Below the pieces are notes generated by a model that was given only the letters and a program-made list of their open reading frames with translations, had not been told where the DNA came from and did no database searches. Positions 23,711-36,344 of a DNA stretch of 64,000 nt are shown in pieces (the stretch's first letter is position 1; every line of letters starts with the position of its first letter). The translations under genes were made by a program, and so were the position numbers. The stretch covers positions 26,399,323-26,463,322 of the forward strand of contig NC_083602.1 in NCBI RefSeq assembly GCF_029168945.1, read 5' to 3'. This DNA is from Cannabis sativa (Eukaryota > Streptophyta > Magnoliopsida > Rosales > Cannabaceae).

Positions 23711-26122
23711 AACCGTTGGATGGGTAGTTAATTTGATCCAACGGTTGGGGTTCATGTAGGGGTTCATGTAGGGGTAATTAGGTATCAAAAAATGGCTACC
23801 GGTTACTTTTTTTGAAATTTAAATTTATTAAAAATGGAAAAGTGAAAAGTGACATCTATCCATCAATCAAGTCTAATCAACCGTCGTACTCCTCCACTCC
23901 TCCACTTCTTCACTTCCATTTTCTTTCATTGTTCTATTTATCATTCGTTTTTCCATTTTCGTCTCTGCTAGGGCAAAGTTCTTCCTCTTCCATTTTCTTT
24001 TCATTTTCCATTTTGTTTTTCCATTTTCTATTTTCGTTTGAGGTAGTAAAAACCATATTGTACATTGTGGTGACTGTGGTGTACATTACTCGAAGTGCCA
24101 TTGTTGGAGTTGTTAGAGGGGGGTGTCGACGGTGAGTTATACATTACTCTGTTCTACTTTACATACATTTTCTTATTGACAGAAAAAAAAAATATATTTT
24201 TGAAGGGAATGTGGTGTTTTTCCATTTTCGTGTACTTAATAGTTTCATTTTGTCTCAGGTGTGGAGGTTGAGGTGGTGAAGGGAGTTTGCATATCTTTGT
24301 CGAGGTATTTCTTTGTCTCTCTCTCTCTCTCTATCTCTCTGTCTCTGGTTCTGTGTTTAAGGGAGTTTGCATTTCTTTCTGTGTCTCCCCCCGTGCATGT
24401 GTTGTGGTTCTTAGTGTGGAATGTACTGTGTGTTATTAGTTTTTTGTTTTAGTTATTTATGAATATGTGATTTGGTATTTTGATTGAGTTTGTTGCAATA
24501 AAGAGTTGCATTGTTTAAATTGAATTAGTTGCATTGTACTATAATTTAGGGGTTTTGATTTGGGTATTTTGATGTATGTATTTTTGGAATGTGTTAGTTG
24601 ATTCGGTTGGATTTTAAATATTTGGGAATATGATAAATGGAGATTTTTTGAGCAATATGACAAAAAAATAATGCATGAGTTCTATAATATTAGGCTGGAT
24701 GGTCTTTTAGTGATCTTATGATTGTGGAAATGATTTGGCTTTATTTGTTGTTTTTGGGATAAAATATGAAATCATCAAATATTGGTAAGTATGGTACCCG
24801 ATTTTAGAGGCACTATACTCATACAATTTAAAGATCGTAATAGAAGTAGGAGATTAATATAAATAGGAGATATTATGAAACCAAACAATTTGTATCAAAC
24901 AAAACAAGTTGTGTATTGAACTAAAAACTTAACACACATAAATTAGGAATACTATTAAAAATTCGGATAACAATAACTGAAAAAAAATATCTGTTTAAAA
25001 TTTTTGCAACCCCATCAAAGCTTAATGTGCATACTTGAGGGTATTGTAATCCGGTTCACTGGTCTTACGAGTTCCTTGTCAATTATTTTTTCTTTTTTCA
25101 TGAGTGTACAGATCAAACTCCTAAACACCTTCAATTGACCTTCGCATTGCCTATAAACACAAATTTTGTATAATCTTTTGGGCCATACAAAAATCCTTAG
25201 TAAATGCTTGTCCTTTTTCAATTACAAATTTTGTATAATCCTTTGGCCATACAAGAAACTATATTTTACAACTTGTAAGAAAGATGTGATTCGAATTCAG
25301 TTTAGTGGCTTGAGAGGATCAAATTCTAGGTTGCTACTTGTATTTATAAAACAAAATACTTTGACAACTTTCTTTCTTAGATCTTTGTAGAGAATGGGGA
25401 AGTTTTCTCGTACTAATTATGCTTCTTCTTTTTTGTGCCTTTACTGCATTTTGCATAAGTTTGGTACTGTACTTTGTTGGTGTTTTGTGTCCACGGATTT
25501 CCTCCACCATGAATGAGAGGTCTCAATATATTTGGGAGGAGGTCACCCGTGGACATGTGAACCTTTTTGTCTCTTTTCCAAAAAATTAGAAATTGTTGTA
25601 ATGTTTTTGACCATTGGCAAACTTCATGCTTAATTGAGGCCCTAAGAACCTCGAGATCTAGAGTTCCAAGATTTAACTGAGAAGGTCAATAATTTTTTCT
25701 AAATTTTATGTTACATATGTTGGCATCATTGTATGTTAAAAGTGAATCTTTGTATAAGCGACTTTACTTTGTGATGTTATTGTAATAGTATAGTATGTAA
25801 GGAAAATATGCTTACTTGTTGCGAAGGGAGACTAACAAGTTACAGAATCCATTATTTAGGCATATTGGTACATTGTACTTAACAGTTTCCATGTAGTACA
25901 TTTAAGAAATAGACTATAGTACATATAATGATAGTATGTTATATAGGAAGAGATGCTTACCTGTTATTGTACACATATAGGAAATTAAGTGTCGGGATGT
26001 CATGAATACACTGAAATGTTAGACGATTGCATGAATTATTCAAAGTCTTTGTCTTCCAATATTTTAGTGTTTTGAATGTTTGTTAATTTAAGTTATTTTG
26101 TCTTGTGTAATAGGTTTATAAA
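23711..26122 (+). other. MULE left subterminal region and probable leader of the protease gene
   Basis: No conserved protein is recognised. It has a tandem 'ggggttcatgta' pair (23750-23775), a CCGGTTAC motif that recurs inverted near the right end, a pyrimidine-rich stretch (23880-24020), and donor/acceptor-like pairs (GGTGAGTT near 24130, TCTCAGGTGTGG near 24255). A spliced 5' leader is therefore plausible. A (CT)n run is at 24317-24335. Hydrophobic, low-complexity frames here are probably not genes. Confidence 0.45.
25488..25555 (+). other. Hairpin-forming inverted repeat
   Basis: TGTCCACGG at 25488-25496 pairs with CCGTGGACA at 25547-25555, and inside it CCTCC pairs with GGAGG. The structure is about 68 bases with an unpaired centre, in non-coding MULE DNA. 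Confidence 0.6.
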
Positions 26123-29100
26123 ATGGTATTTAAACGGAAGAGGGGGGCTGCTGCAGACAAAAAGGATGCAGCAGAGATAAAGAAGAAGGATCCGAAGGAA
26201 GCTTGGCCGAAGTACTAGTGAGTTATTTGTGGCAGTTATTTTAGTGGTAATATTTTTTGGTTTTGAAAATAATATTTATAATTCCATGTGAACCTTTAAT
26301 TGATGCAGCCAAGCCAATTTCTATGCTTATGCTGATGCACACAAAGAGAAACCTAAAGCAGATGTGAGTGACTTGGACTGTGTTATGGATCTTTTATTTT
26401 TTATCTTTGATTTAGCGTACTTTTGTTAATAATCGAGTCTTAATATTGCAGGTGCTTCGTAGTTTTAAGGAGCAATTCAAGCTTCTTACCGATGAAGAGA
26501 TTGAGAATTGGGCTGCATACGAAGTCGAGGCTTCCCCCTCCAAGGTTGGTGGTAGAGGGAAAGGGAAGAAGGTGAAGGAGACATTATCTGCTGAGCCAGG
26601 GATTGACAACAACGAAGGTGTGGGGGACGTTCAAGTTTCTGGTCGTTGCTCATTCGAGCGTTTGGGGAGAATAGTCCCACTGCTGAACGAGGCTCAAAAG
26701 GAAATGGTGAGAAATGCCGGTTTCTCAACATTTTTAAGGGAGGATGCCCCGTACATAGACGCTAAGATAGTTAGTTGGCTGATCGATCACGTGGATCCAA
26801 CCACTTCTCGGCTGGAGATATTTGGAAGAACAATCCAACTATCCGCCAAGCTGTTTGAGGATGTCATGGGAATCCGGGATGGCGGAGAACCCGTGGCAAC
26901 CGAAAGTGAGCGTGACCTGGTTGAGTTTGACGTCCTCTTCAAGGCCAAGGACTATAGGTATTCCCTGACTTTGCTGGAGAATGAGCTCAGGGAAACCAGC
27001 GACAGTGACTACCTGTTTCTCATTAAGTTTCTCCTTGTCTGTATTGGAACTGTGTTGCTGCCGAAGAATGGTACCGAGGTCAGCACTAGCTACATGCATT
27101 CTTTAGTTGACATAAGGTCAATTAAGAAGAAGAATTGGGCGACTGCCGGATATCGATATCTAATGAGCTCTCTACACCGGTACAAGACGAAGAACACCAA
27201 AAATGTCTCCGGTTGCACGATATTTTTACAGGTAAGTTTTCGAATTATTGTGATGGTAGTAATTTTATTCTCTCGTGTACTGGTGTGGTAATATATGTAT
27301 GCACTTTTGTTTGGTGGCAGCTTGTATATTTGACGCACGTAGACTGGACTGCTACTCACGTGGACCGAACTGTGGCTCCAATTGACTTTTGGACCACAAA
27401 ACACTGCAAGTCAGTGTACAAGTGGATTCGAGACCAGGGTGGTCACACAAGTGGAAAGGTACATTTAGTACTTCAATTTTCTAATGCGTTAGAATTTTAT
27501 TTGAGAGATATGCTAACTAGTTTTTTTGGTGTACTAAGCAGGTGAAGTTGACTAACACGTATGTGTTACTGCCAAGTTTTGAATCCGCTGCAGTTGGGCA
27601 ACCCACAAATGACGCAATATACAAAGCTGTGTGTGAGTTGAAAGATGAGGTCTTCCGGCTTGATTTGAAGGTGAGCAGCGCAAAAGAGCTGTTACTGAAG
27701 GTACTCTCCACTTACCTTGGGAAGGGGACTATGAAAGAAGTGTTGGAGATACCTGAGACGAGCAAAGTTCAGCGCTCGCTTTCGTTCAACGGGGAGACCG
27801 AGAAGAAGGATGACGTCGGTGTCGAGGAAAAGGATGGTGAAGGGACGAAGGATGACGTGGTTGTCGAGGAAAAGGATGGTGAAGGGACGAAGGATCAATT
27901 GGAAGAGGATGTTGATGATGTAGAGAGTGTCCCTTCACTTAATCTATCAGAAGAGAAGGTCGTTGTTCCAACTAAGGTGGTTGTTTCTGATGATTCGTTT
28001 GAGGTTATGAACTTTTGGGGAGAAGATCTCCCCGCTATTGTAAAAGAGGAAGTTGAGCAGGCAGTGAAGGATGATTTTGATGATGCTGCGTTCGAAAGAT
28101 TCAAAGAATCTGGAGGGAAGGTGATTGGTCCGTTCACTGTGAAGAAGGGTTACTCAAATCAACAGTACGAGTTGTTCCGTTACATTTTCTCTAGCGCCAA
28201 TGATCCGAGGTAATCTCATGTGTCATGATTACTGTGTACGTAGTTGATATTAGTACATTCGTTTCGTTGTTGATTATTTGTTTGGTATTTCAGTGAAGTG
28301 TTAGCCCATTTTGGGAAGGTTGAGGTCGAGCGGATGTATTTCAAATGCATGAAACCGGAGACCGATATATCACACAGTGTACGTAGAAGTTGGCATTTGG
28401 GTGCTTTGAAATTTTTAGTTCATTATTTTAGTTAATGCCATTTACAAATTGTATGAATGACAACATAACGGATATTGTTTGTGTAAATGTCAGCTCATTG
28501 ATTGCTTTGCTCAAATCATGAATTTTCGAGAGAAGAAGCGCAACGGCATTGGAAGTAAGAGAACTTGGTTTATGCCCACCAGAATTTCGGTATGAAATTT
28601 GATATTTAAAAGTGGACATGAATCTTTTGTATTTGTGCTGTAAACTCTGTTAAATCTATGTTTTTATTTAAAATGTAATCTATTATGTGTGCTTATTGTG
28701 CAGAGCAAGTTACTTGGAAGATCGATGACTGTGGAGAGGATGGCGAAGCAGCAAGAGTGGTCCACTCTTTATTACGATGCAGATTTGAGTTTATGTCACA
28801 CTGTAATTTGCATTTTCTTGAAACTTTTGTGTTGAATCAAATGTGTGTAGTTCAATTTTCCGATGACGTTGTTTGTTTTACTTTGTCGCAGATGGTGGTA
28901 CCCCTACTGGATACCGAGAGTGCTCCGCACTGGTTTGCGGCGAATGTGAGCATGGTTAATACAACAGTGGAAATTAGGGACTCGTTGTCTTCTGCAATGC
29001 ATAAGAGGTCACGTCGGAGCACCTGCGTAGAGATGGTATGCACGTGTGTACACGGTTTGCCGTTTTATTAGTGTAATTGCACTAATCTCAACTGTGATTG

Positions 29101-29728
29101 TTTTAATTTTTTTGCAGCTCCAGACTTTGGACCAATTGTTTGCCCCTGTCAAGCCAGGAGACCTGAATTTCAGCGAGTTTGTAATTATTTCTTCAAGCAA
29201 GGACTACCCACAACAACAAAATGGCCACGATTGTGGAATGTTTGTAATGAAGTACATGGAATCACTGTTCGAGGAAAATGAAATATTGGAAGAGGTAATG
29301 TAATGTTGATTTCTTTAGTTTAAGTTTTCATCCTGTTAACTAACTGTTTATATTGTGAAAATTGAGTTGTCAATCTATTTTTTGATGGATTTGTTTCTAT
29401 GGATTTGGTTGTCATGTGTATTACTGAATTGGTTTCCTAATGTACACTGCAGTTTGATCCTATTGAAGCGAGACTGGATTGTGTTGGGAAAATTGTCACC
29501 CACGAGAGTAACAAGGCTAAACATGCTGTGATGGAGGGAGTTAAGAAGCAATTTGGATTGAGCAAAACCAAAGTTCTTCCATCAACATCTACAACTATAG
29601 CATTACGTAGTCCATCAAGGTCTCCTCGAGACCCCGATTCCCGGCTTGTGCGAAGGCCAGGTCCGAAAACATGTGGACTGGCAAGAGCAAGTCCCCGAAA
29701 ACACGTCATTCTAAAAGGCTGGCCATAA
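26123..29728 (+). CDS. Ulp1/SENP-like cysteine protease carried by the MULE
   Basis: Eleven exons join without a stop into 870 codons: 26123-26217, 26309-26363, 26452-27231, 27321-27458, 27542-28209, 28294-28378, 28494-28589, 28704-28802, 28892-29035, 29118-29294, 29453-29728. All introns are GT-AG and phases agree. Residues 1-30 are Lys/Arg-rich (KRKRGAAADKK), suggesting nuclear entry. About 105-310 resembles the helical domain that precedes Ulp1 in plant transposon proteins (NWATAGYRYL, VSGCTIFLQL). A long acidic linker follows. The C48 domain spans about 630-790 with His685 (PHW), Asp702 (IRDSL), Gln753 and Cys759 (HDCGMFVMK). Known members cleave SUMO precursors or SUMO conjugates; its substrate here is unknown. 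The start is the first ATG after an in-frame upstream stop context. Confidence 0.9.
27809..27892 (+). repeat. In-frame 42-bp tandem duplication in the protease linker
   Basis: Two nearly identical 42-base units encode the 14-residue repeat DDV.VEEKDGEGTK twice, in the acidic linker between the two domains. The length keeps the frame. Confidence 0.9.
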
Positions 29729-31056
29729 GTAACAAGTAGTATATTACAATGGTTAGAAAAGTTACTTTATTTATATATTTACTATGTTCAGTACAATGGT
29801 TACAAAAGTTAGGTTTTAGGTCGTAAATTATATTTAGTCAGTCATGTTATATACTTGCATCATACTACTGTTAGGTGATTTGGAATTGCACTAATATTGG
29901 TGATTTTATAATTTACTATAGGGTAAGACTTGTGGTAGTTTTTAGAATTTGGTGGAACTGATTATTATTATTGTATGGTCATTATTACTATTATTGTGAA
30001 TATTATTTAGGTTGTTATACTTTGCCATTACTATTAGGTTTTGGATTTTTTTTTACCATAACAATATGTGAAGTACATTATTCTGAAAATGAAACTAACC
30101 AATTTTACATTCCTTTTCGCACTATCTGTTTTAGTCCAATGATGTCCATAGCCAAAATAATAATAATACTTATACTTATGTACTTTCCCATTACTATTGT
30201 GAATATTATTACTGTTGTTATATTTTGCCAGTACTATTAGGTTTTGGATAGTGAAGTACATTATTTTCAAAATGAAATTGACCAATTTTACTCCAATTAT
30301 GTCCAAAATAATAAAAATACCTACAATCAACAACGAAGGCATTAATTCTGGCCTTGGACATAAATTTGGATCAAAAAGAGTAAGTACAGTACAGTTATGA
30401 GCAATAATAATAACTCTGTCACACAATTTCCTTTGTAACAATTTTACCACTTCTAAATAATGTAATTAAAGGCTATAAAAAAGAACTGTTTTCCAAAAAT
30501 GCAGTGTATTGAACATCAACCTTTACAACAATTATATGGATACCTCCAACATATTAAAAATTAAAAACAATGGTACCAATCTATTCAACATTAAACACAT
30601 AGTTAAAGTACTGTACAGTGATGAGACATAATAACTCTGAATTTCACCATTTCTAAATAATGCAATTAAAAGCTACCAAAAAAAATAAAGGTTAGTGTTT
30701 TTAAAAAATGCAATGTATTGAACATCAACGTTTGAAAATGGTAGCAATCTATTAAACATTAAACTTTGAAAAAAAAAGTTGAAGTATTTTTAAAATGCAA
30801 ATTAGTGAAACACAACAATATTGACTAAGTTATTATGACACTTTTTGGATTATATTGTGAAAATTACCGATATTTATCTTTAAATCCTAGTATTTCACAC
30901 TAGATTAATTACTGTACTACGCACATATTGACATTCACAATCAATGACGAAATAGTAATTAAGAAATTTTTAATAGAACCAACTTAAATGCCTACCTTTC
31001 CTTTGAATTACGTCCTTAAAAAACATAAAATAAACATCATACCACATACAATATCT
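29729..31056. repeat. Intergenic region with diverged duplications
   Basis: No gene seen between two convergent genes. Two blocks are duplicated: 'gaaac/ttgaccaattttac' with 'tccaaaataata' (about 30070-30180 and 30255-30325), and 'cattgaacatcaac' with 'ctaaataatg.aattaaa' (about 30400-30600 and 30630-30770). Poly(A) signals for both genes probably lie here but none is certain. Confidence 0.5.
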
Positions 31057-31518
31057 CTAACGAAATAAAAGTTGGCAAATGATGAAGAGGCAAATAAATA
31101 TAATGAAATATAATTTTTTAATAATGTTTTCATGGTGCATCTTCTCTTTCTCCAAACTCCTTACTTGGTTTCGCAAACCGAGAGTAGTGTCTGCAGGTTT
31201 TTTAGGATGAGCTTGATCGATCCAACAAAAGTAATCACATCCTCGACTTTCGTTGTTCTCCTGAATTTAAAATAAGTACATCACCATATTTACAAAGCCT
31301 AGTTTAAAATATTATTAAGGCGTTCGAAGTCTTACATAGTGCGGACATCCAAAGAAGCGACGACCCGGATTTGCTCTACTGCTAGAAGTCCAAACATAAG
31401 CTAGATCACCACAGTAGCAATGGGGGTGTCCCCCAAGTGAATTTTTCCATGAAGGGAAATCCCTCTCGAACCCGTAGGGGTCCTCTCCAGAACCAGCCAC
31501 CATGTTTTTTTTTAACAA
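31057..31518 (-). CDS. GRF zinc-finger protein with C-terminal membrane segment
   Basis: Two exons on the minus strand: 31518 (or 31503)-31336 and 31260-31057, with GT-AG ends and matching phase. The second ATG (31503) gives 123 residues, the first 128. The GRF finger uses Cys29, Cys31, Cys53 and Cys64, with the family motif NPGRRFFGC and then CDYFCWID. A short helical stretch (LRNQVRSLEKEK) is followed by a hydrophobic segment at about 105-121 (LYFIIFICLFIICQLLF). GRF fingers bind nucleic acid in known proteins, and plant transposon-linked GRF proteins often have this layout. Role in this element unknown. No stop or frameshift is seen. Confidence 0.8.
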
Positions 31519-32735
31519 ACCAAATTAGGGTGTTAGTGAGGCTTGAAAAGGAGTGTTTCTGTTGACCTTATGGTGGAAATAGGTTGTGAAAATAAATTTA
31601 GGGGGGAAACCGAATTTCTTTGAAAACGTTAGAAAGTATATTAAAATTGGGGAGCATATTTCGTGCTTCCTCTCAAATATTTGCTTCAAAGTCTTTGGTG
31701 CACTATACTTATATACAAAAAAGTAGTGTCAATCAATCACAAGCAGTCCAATCAAATTAAAATAATATTTTATGTTAACTCTATGAACAGTTAAAAGTAC
31801 AACACATAAATATTTCTCCCCACATGAATAAACCACATATACAGCCGGTTTAGTTTGGTTTAATGGAATTGTATGAACTTTCTTATATTTTAATTTTATG
31901 TTATGTCCAAATTTTGTTATGGTTTGGTTCAGTTTGTACGTGTAAGAAATTAGTACAATTTGTGAGAGAAAAAGTTGTTATTAGTTTGTATTGGAATTCT
32001 AATTTCCAATAATCAGTTGACATGTGTAGGATGTATTACCTTCTTTAATAAAATAAAAAATACTTATTTAAATATACAAACCTTTGAAGTCAATATGAAT
32101 GAAAATAATGTGTGTCATTTAAATATACATTTTGAATTTTGAGTGGGTTAATATCAATGAAACTTAATTTTTGTCTTATGTTAATAGAATCTCCTACAGT
32201 ACATATGATGTGACATATAACTATGTAAAACTCAGCCAAGTACGTTTTTACAATAAAATAATAATTTCAACACTTAAAGTAAACAACAAATCCTTCAAAA
32301 CCCTAAAAAACGATTTTAAATAAATGAGGAAGACCTTTTTTGTATTTTAAAATAATAAACATTTTAATAATATTTTCCCATCAATCCATATACGGTCAAA
32401 TCAGTAGGTTGTACATGAGGAAGCAATTTGACCTAGGACTGTAAAAAACGCTGACATTCGCCTCCCGCATATCTTTTCTTCAAGAGTCTGGCGCACCGTT
32501 GTGTCAAATATTATAACACTCATTCCTCGGTCGCCTTGTCCACTCGGGAGGTTAAGGTTCGGTAGGATGACATATTTGGGTGGCCGTTTTGGAAGTAGTT
32601 CCCGCCACCCTAGTCCACCCATCCCAAACCTTCGTCAACATTTCCTGAATACACATGTACCACATACATAAAATTTTTAAGAAACAATTTGTAATAATAT
32701 AATATTGAAATAAATAGACATAAAGAGTTGAGTTA

Positions 32736-32864
32736 TTACCAAAATTTGTTATGAGATGATTTATTGAATTGCTGAAATTCCCTTGATGCACCTACAACAC
32801 ACGGTTGCAGTGCATACCAATCCTTCTGTTTACACATCTTCACTTTGGTGCAACAACAATACAT
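32736..32864 (-). CDS. Conserved micro-ORF, left arm
   Basis: 42 codons starting MYCCCTKVKMCKQKDWYALQ, then VVGASREFQQFN. The paired arm encodes the same peptide with a few substitutions, and the downstream text stays alike past the frame's end. A donor-like GGTAATAA overlaps the stop and an acceptor-like TTCAG lies downstream. This may therefore be only the first exon of a longer protein, although the second frame is unclear. No family recognised. The inward side has a TATATATA box about 105 bases upstream. Confidence 0.4.
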   Translation of the reverse strand: MYCCCTKVKMCKQKDWYALQPCVVGASREFQQFNKSSHNKFW

Positions 32865-32969
32865 AATTTATTTTTTTAATATATTATACACACGTCTACA
32901 TATAGGGAGTGAGTTCTCTAGGATAGGGTTTAATACGAAATTGTGAAGGAGTAAGGAGAGGTAGAGGGG

Positions 32970-32977
32970 TATATATA
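32970..32977 (-). promoter_or_regulatory. TATA box, left arm
   Basis: TATATATA in the context AGTACTATATATACCCCTC, shared with the right arm at 36551-36558. It sits upstream of the micro-ORF at a suitable distance. Confidence 0.6.
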
Positions 32978-33190
32978 GTACTTGTGGATGTGATTGTTGA
33001 GTGTAGTCTTGACAAAAATTTAAAAATAATAATTAATAATATAACCCTAGGTACGGCTACAAATAACCTAAAGCTATTTATTTGACTTTTTCAATCCCTT
33101 GAAAAACGTAGTATCAACAAACCCAACCCCCTACTAACTTTTCCTTGGAAGACGTAATTGGAACCAATATGCATGCTCGGTGACAACATT

Positions 33191-33589
33191 GAATTGGTTC
33201 ACTGTGCTAAACAAAAATTATGTATTTAAATAAGGTAAATGTTGCTCCCATTGTTATCACATGTAGCAACAAATATCCTAATATTATGTCCAAATAAACA
33301 TGTGTGGCCAAATGAATAAGAAATTAAATTAGGATGTTTACTAATAATGAAAACTCAATATTTATTTAAATACGATTTTAATATTTCATTAAAATATTAT
33401 TCGTTGGAGTAAATATTGCAATAATTTTTGTAAGATTACATTAACGTATCACTCGTTGGAATCAAGATTACAATAATTTTTTGAATACTATATAAATATA
33501 GATATTTAATAACAAAATTGTTTAATGTTATGAATACAATAGTAGTTTAAGACAAGAAGTGACTCTAGTAATAAAATCAGGAGAATAGT
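33191..33589. other. Spacer between left arm and array
   Basis: AT-rich, no gene. Its last ~60 bases ('aatacaatagtagttt') mirror 35690-35720, so the inverted symmetry resumes here. Confidence 0.45.
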
Positions 33590-33949
33590 GAATCCGGTAC
33601 GCTTCATGATGAACTGAGTACACACTCAGCCCAAACAACCTAAATTCATAGTGCGACTTCTCCCATACTGCATCGGTGTCACTCTGTACAACCCTAGGTC
33701 AAACTTGATTCGGTGAGTTCGTTAGAAGAGGAGTGACTCCGGTACCCAACAGCAAACTTCACTACATACTGTGTCACCGCGCATGTAAACACCGCGAGTG
33801 ACAACGTCAGTACTACGAATGGTTGACTGTCGCGTCGTACAACCCTAGCTCGAACTAGATTCAGTGAGTTTTTTAGGAGGATAGTGACTCCGGTACACCA
33901 AAGCTAACTTGACTACATACTGTGTGTCACCTTAACCAAAAAACACCGA
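33590..33949 (-). repeat. Inverted units of the 153-bp tandem repeat
   Basis: About two diverged copies of the array unit in reverse orientation ('gtgactccggtac' at about 33733 and 33884, 'tacgaatggttgact' at about 33818). Orientation switches to plus near 33950. Confidence 0.8.
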
Positions 33950-35640
33950 ATCCAGTTCGACCTGGGGTACCGGAATCACTACTCTCACAACGAACTAACC
34001 GAATCCAGTTCGACCTGGGGTTGTACTGAGTGACACTCAACCATTCGTACTACTCACAATGTGACTTGCGGTGTTTACGGCCCAGTGACACACAATATGT
34101 ACTCAAGTTCGCTTTGGGGTACCGGAATCACTACTCTCCCAACGAACTAACCGAATCCAGTTCGACCTGGGGTTGTACTGAGTGACACTCAACCATTCGT
34201 ACTACTCACAATGTGACTTGCGGTGTTTACGGGCCCGGTGACACACAATATGTACTCAAGTTCGCTTTGGGGTACCGGAATCACTACTCTCCCAACGAAC
34301 TAACCGAATCCAGTTCGACCTGGGGTTGTACTGAGTGACACTCAACCATTCGTACTACTCACAATGTGACTTTCGGTGTTTACGGGCCCGGTGACACACA
34401 ATATGTAGTCCAGTTCGCTTTGGGGTACCGGAATCACTACTCTCCCAACGAACTAACCGAATCCAGTTCGACACAGGGTTGTACTGAGTGACACTCAACC
34501 ATTCGTACTACTCACAATGTGACTTTCGGTGTTTACGGGCCCGGTGACACACAATATGTACTCAAGTTCGCTTTGGGGTACCGGAATCACTACTCTCCCA
34601 ACGAACTAACCGAATCCAGTTCGACCTGGGGTTGTACTGAGTGACACTCAACCATTCGTACTACTCACAATGTGACTTTCGGTGTTTACGGGCCCGGTGA
34701 CACACAATATGTAGTCCAGTTCGCTTTGGGGTACCGGAATCACTACTCTCCCAACGAACTAACCGAATCCAGTTCGACCTGGGGTTGTACTGAGTGACAC
34801 TCAACCATTCGTACTACTCACAATGTGACTTTCGGTGTTTACGGGCCCGGTGACACACAATATGTACTCAAGTTCGCTTTCGGGTACCGGAATCACTACT
34901 CTCCCAACGAACTCACCGAATCCAGTTCGACCTGGGGTTGTACTGAGTGACACTCAACCATTCGTACTACGGACATTGTGACTTGCGGTGTTTACGGGCT
35001 CGGTGACACACAATATGTAGTCCCGGTTCGCTTTGGGGTACCGAATCACTACTCTCCCAACGAACTAACCGAATCCGATTCGACACAGGGTTGTATCGAG
35101 TGACACTCAACCATTCGTACTACTCACAATGTGACTTTCGGTGTTTACGGGCCCGGTGACACACAATATGTACTCAAGTTCGCTTTCGGGTACCGGAATC
35201 ACTACTCTCCCAACGAACTCACCGAATCCAGTTCGACCTGGGGTTGTACTGAGTGACACTCAACCATTCGTACTACTCACAATGTGACTTTCGGTGTTTA
35301 CGGGCCCGGTGACACACAATATGTAGTCCAGTTCGCTTTGGGGTACCGGAATCACTACTCTCCCAACGAACTAACCGAATCCAGTTCGACCTGGGGTTGT
35401 ACTGAGTGACACTCAACCATTCGTACTACTCACAATGTGACTTTCGGTGTTTACGGGCCCGGTGACACACAATATGTACTCAAGTTCGCTTTGGGGTACC
35501 GGAATCACTACTCTCCCAACGAACTCACCGAATCCAGTTCGACCTCGGGTTGTACTGAGTGACACTCAACCATTCGTACGACCCACAATGTGACTTGCGG
35601 TGTTTACGGGCCCGGTGTGGCACAGTATGTACTCATTTAA
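33950..35640 (+). repeat. 153-bp tandem array, about eleven units
   Basis: The landmark TACCGG (or TACCGAATC) recurs at 33968, 34120, 34273, 34426, 34579, 34732, 34885, 35039, 35191, 35344 and 35497, steps of 152-154. Most units have GTAC three or four times, including the GGTACC site. From 34249 on, units alternate between 'atgtactcaag' and 'atgtagtcc', a dimeric higher-order pattern. No protein frame is conserved. GC content is well above the surroundings. Confidence 0.95.
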
Positions 35641-36344
35641 TCATGAAGCGTACCAGAGTCACTATTCTCCAGACTTTATTACTACACTCACTTGTTCTCT
35701 CAAACTACTATTGTATTCGTAACAGTATGTACTCATTTTAATATGTGAGAAACATAAAATGAAGAATAATATTAAAAGTATTTTTTTGTTAGTTTTTTAT
35801 ATTTTTAAGCTATATTATGTTATTATATTATTTAAGATACCCTGAAGTTACTTTTTTTTTTTTTAAATGTAACTCATATAATGTTTTAAATGTAACTTAT
35901 TAAAATAGTTTTATAAAAATAAGTTTATTTTTAATTTAATTTTCTAATTTCAAATATAAAAAATTTAAAAGTAGTAACTTGTTTTCATACATTAAATTTT
36001 ATTTAAATTTAAATATTCTTATATAAAATAAAAAAAGAAAAAGACTAAAATATTTTTAAAAAAAATTTAAAAAAAAGAGAATGTTTGACAAGTTTATTAT
36101 TATTATTACAAAAAATATATTTTTACTATATGTGTCATGAGTCATATACAAATAATAAATAAAAAAGTAGGGATGCCTAAAAAAGTAATTGGCAAAAAAA
36201 AAAAAAGAAAACGTACAACCGCTGAATTAATATATTTTAAAATTATTAAAGTGAGAATATGTGAGTAGCTCATTATTTCAGTTTTTTAATAATAATATTA
36301 ATAAAAGAGAAATTTTTTCTAACCACAATCAACCAAACCACAAC
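35641..36344. other. Spacer between array and right arm
   Basis: AT-rich. The first ~90 bases are the mirror of 33530-33620. The rest shows no feature. Confidence 0.5.

Larger units (their letters stand above)
32150..33190 (-). repeat. Left arm of a large inverted repeat (palindromic block)
   Basis: Matches the reverse complement of 36345-37215 over most of its length, with scattered differences and indels. Shared landmarks are 'gacacaacggtgcgcc', 'gggatgagtgttat'-like, 'cccctctacctctcc' and 'gggggttgggtttgtt'. The limits are approximate. It carries a TATA box and a micro-ORF directed away from the central array. Confidence 0.85.

Noticed and set aside
23812..24135. 107-codon hydrophobic frame in the MULE leader
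   Set aside because: Low-complexity Ser/Phe/Leu text from a pyrimidine-rich stretch, no family match, and it overlaps a likely leader splice donor.
30034..30450. 138-codon minus-strand frame between protease and GRF genes
   Set aside because: Made of the locally duplicated AT-rich repeats, Ile/Asn/Lys-rich, with no conserved motif.
33950..35640. Array as a CRISPR or a centromeric satellite
   Set aside because: Units are directly adjacent without spacers, and the array is short, partly inverted and inside a transposon.
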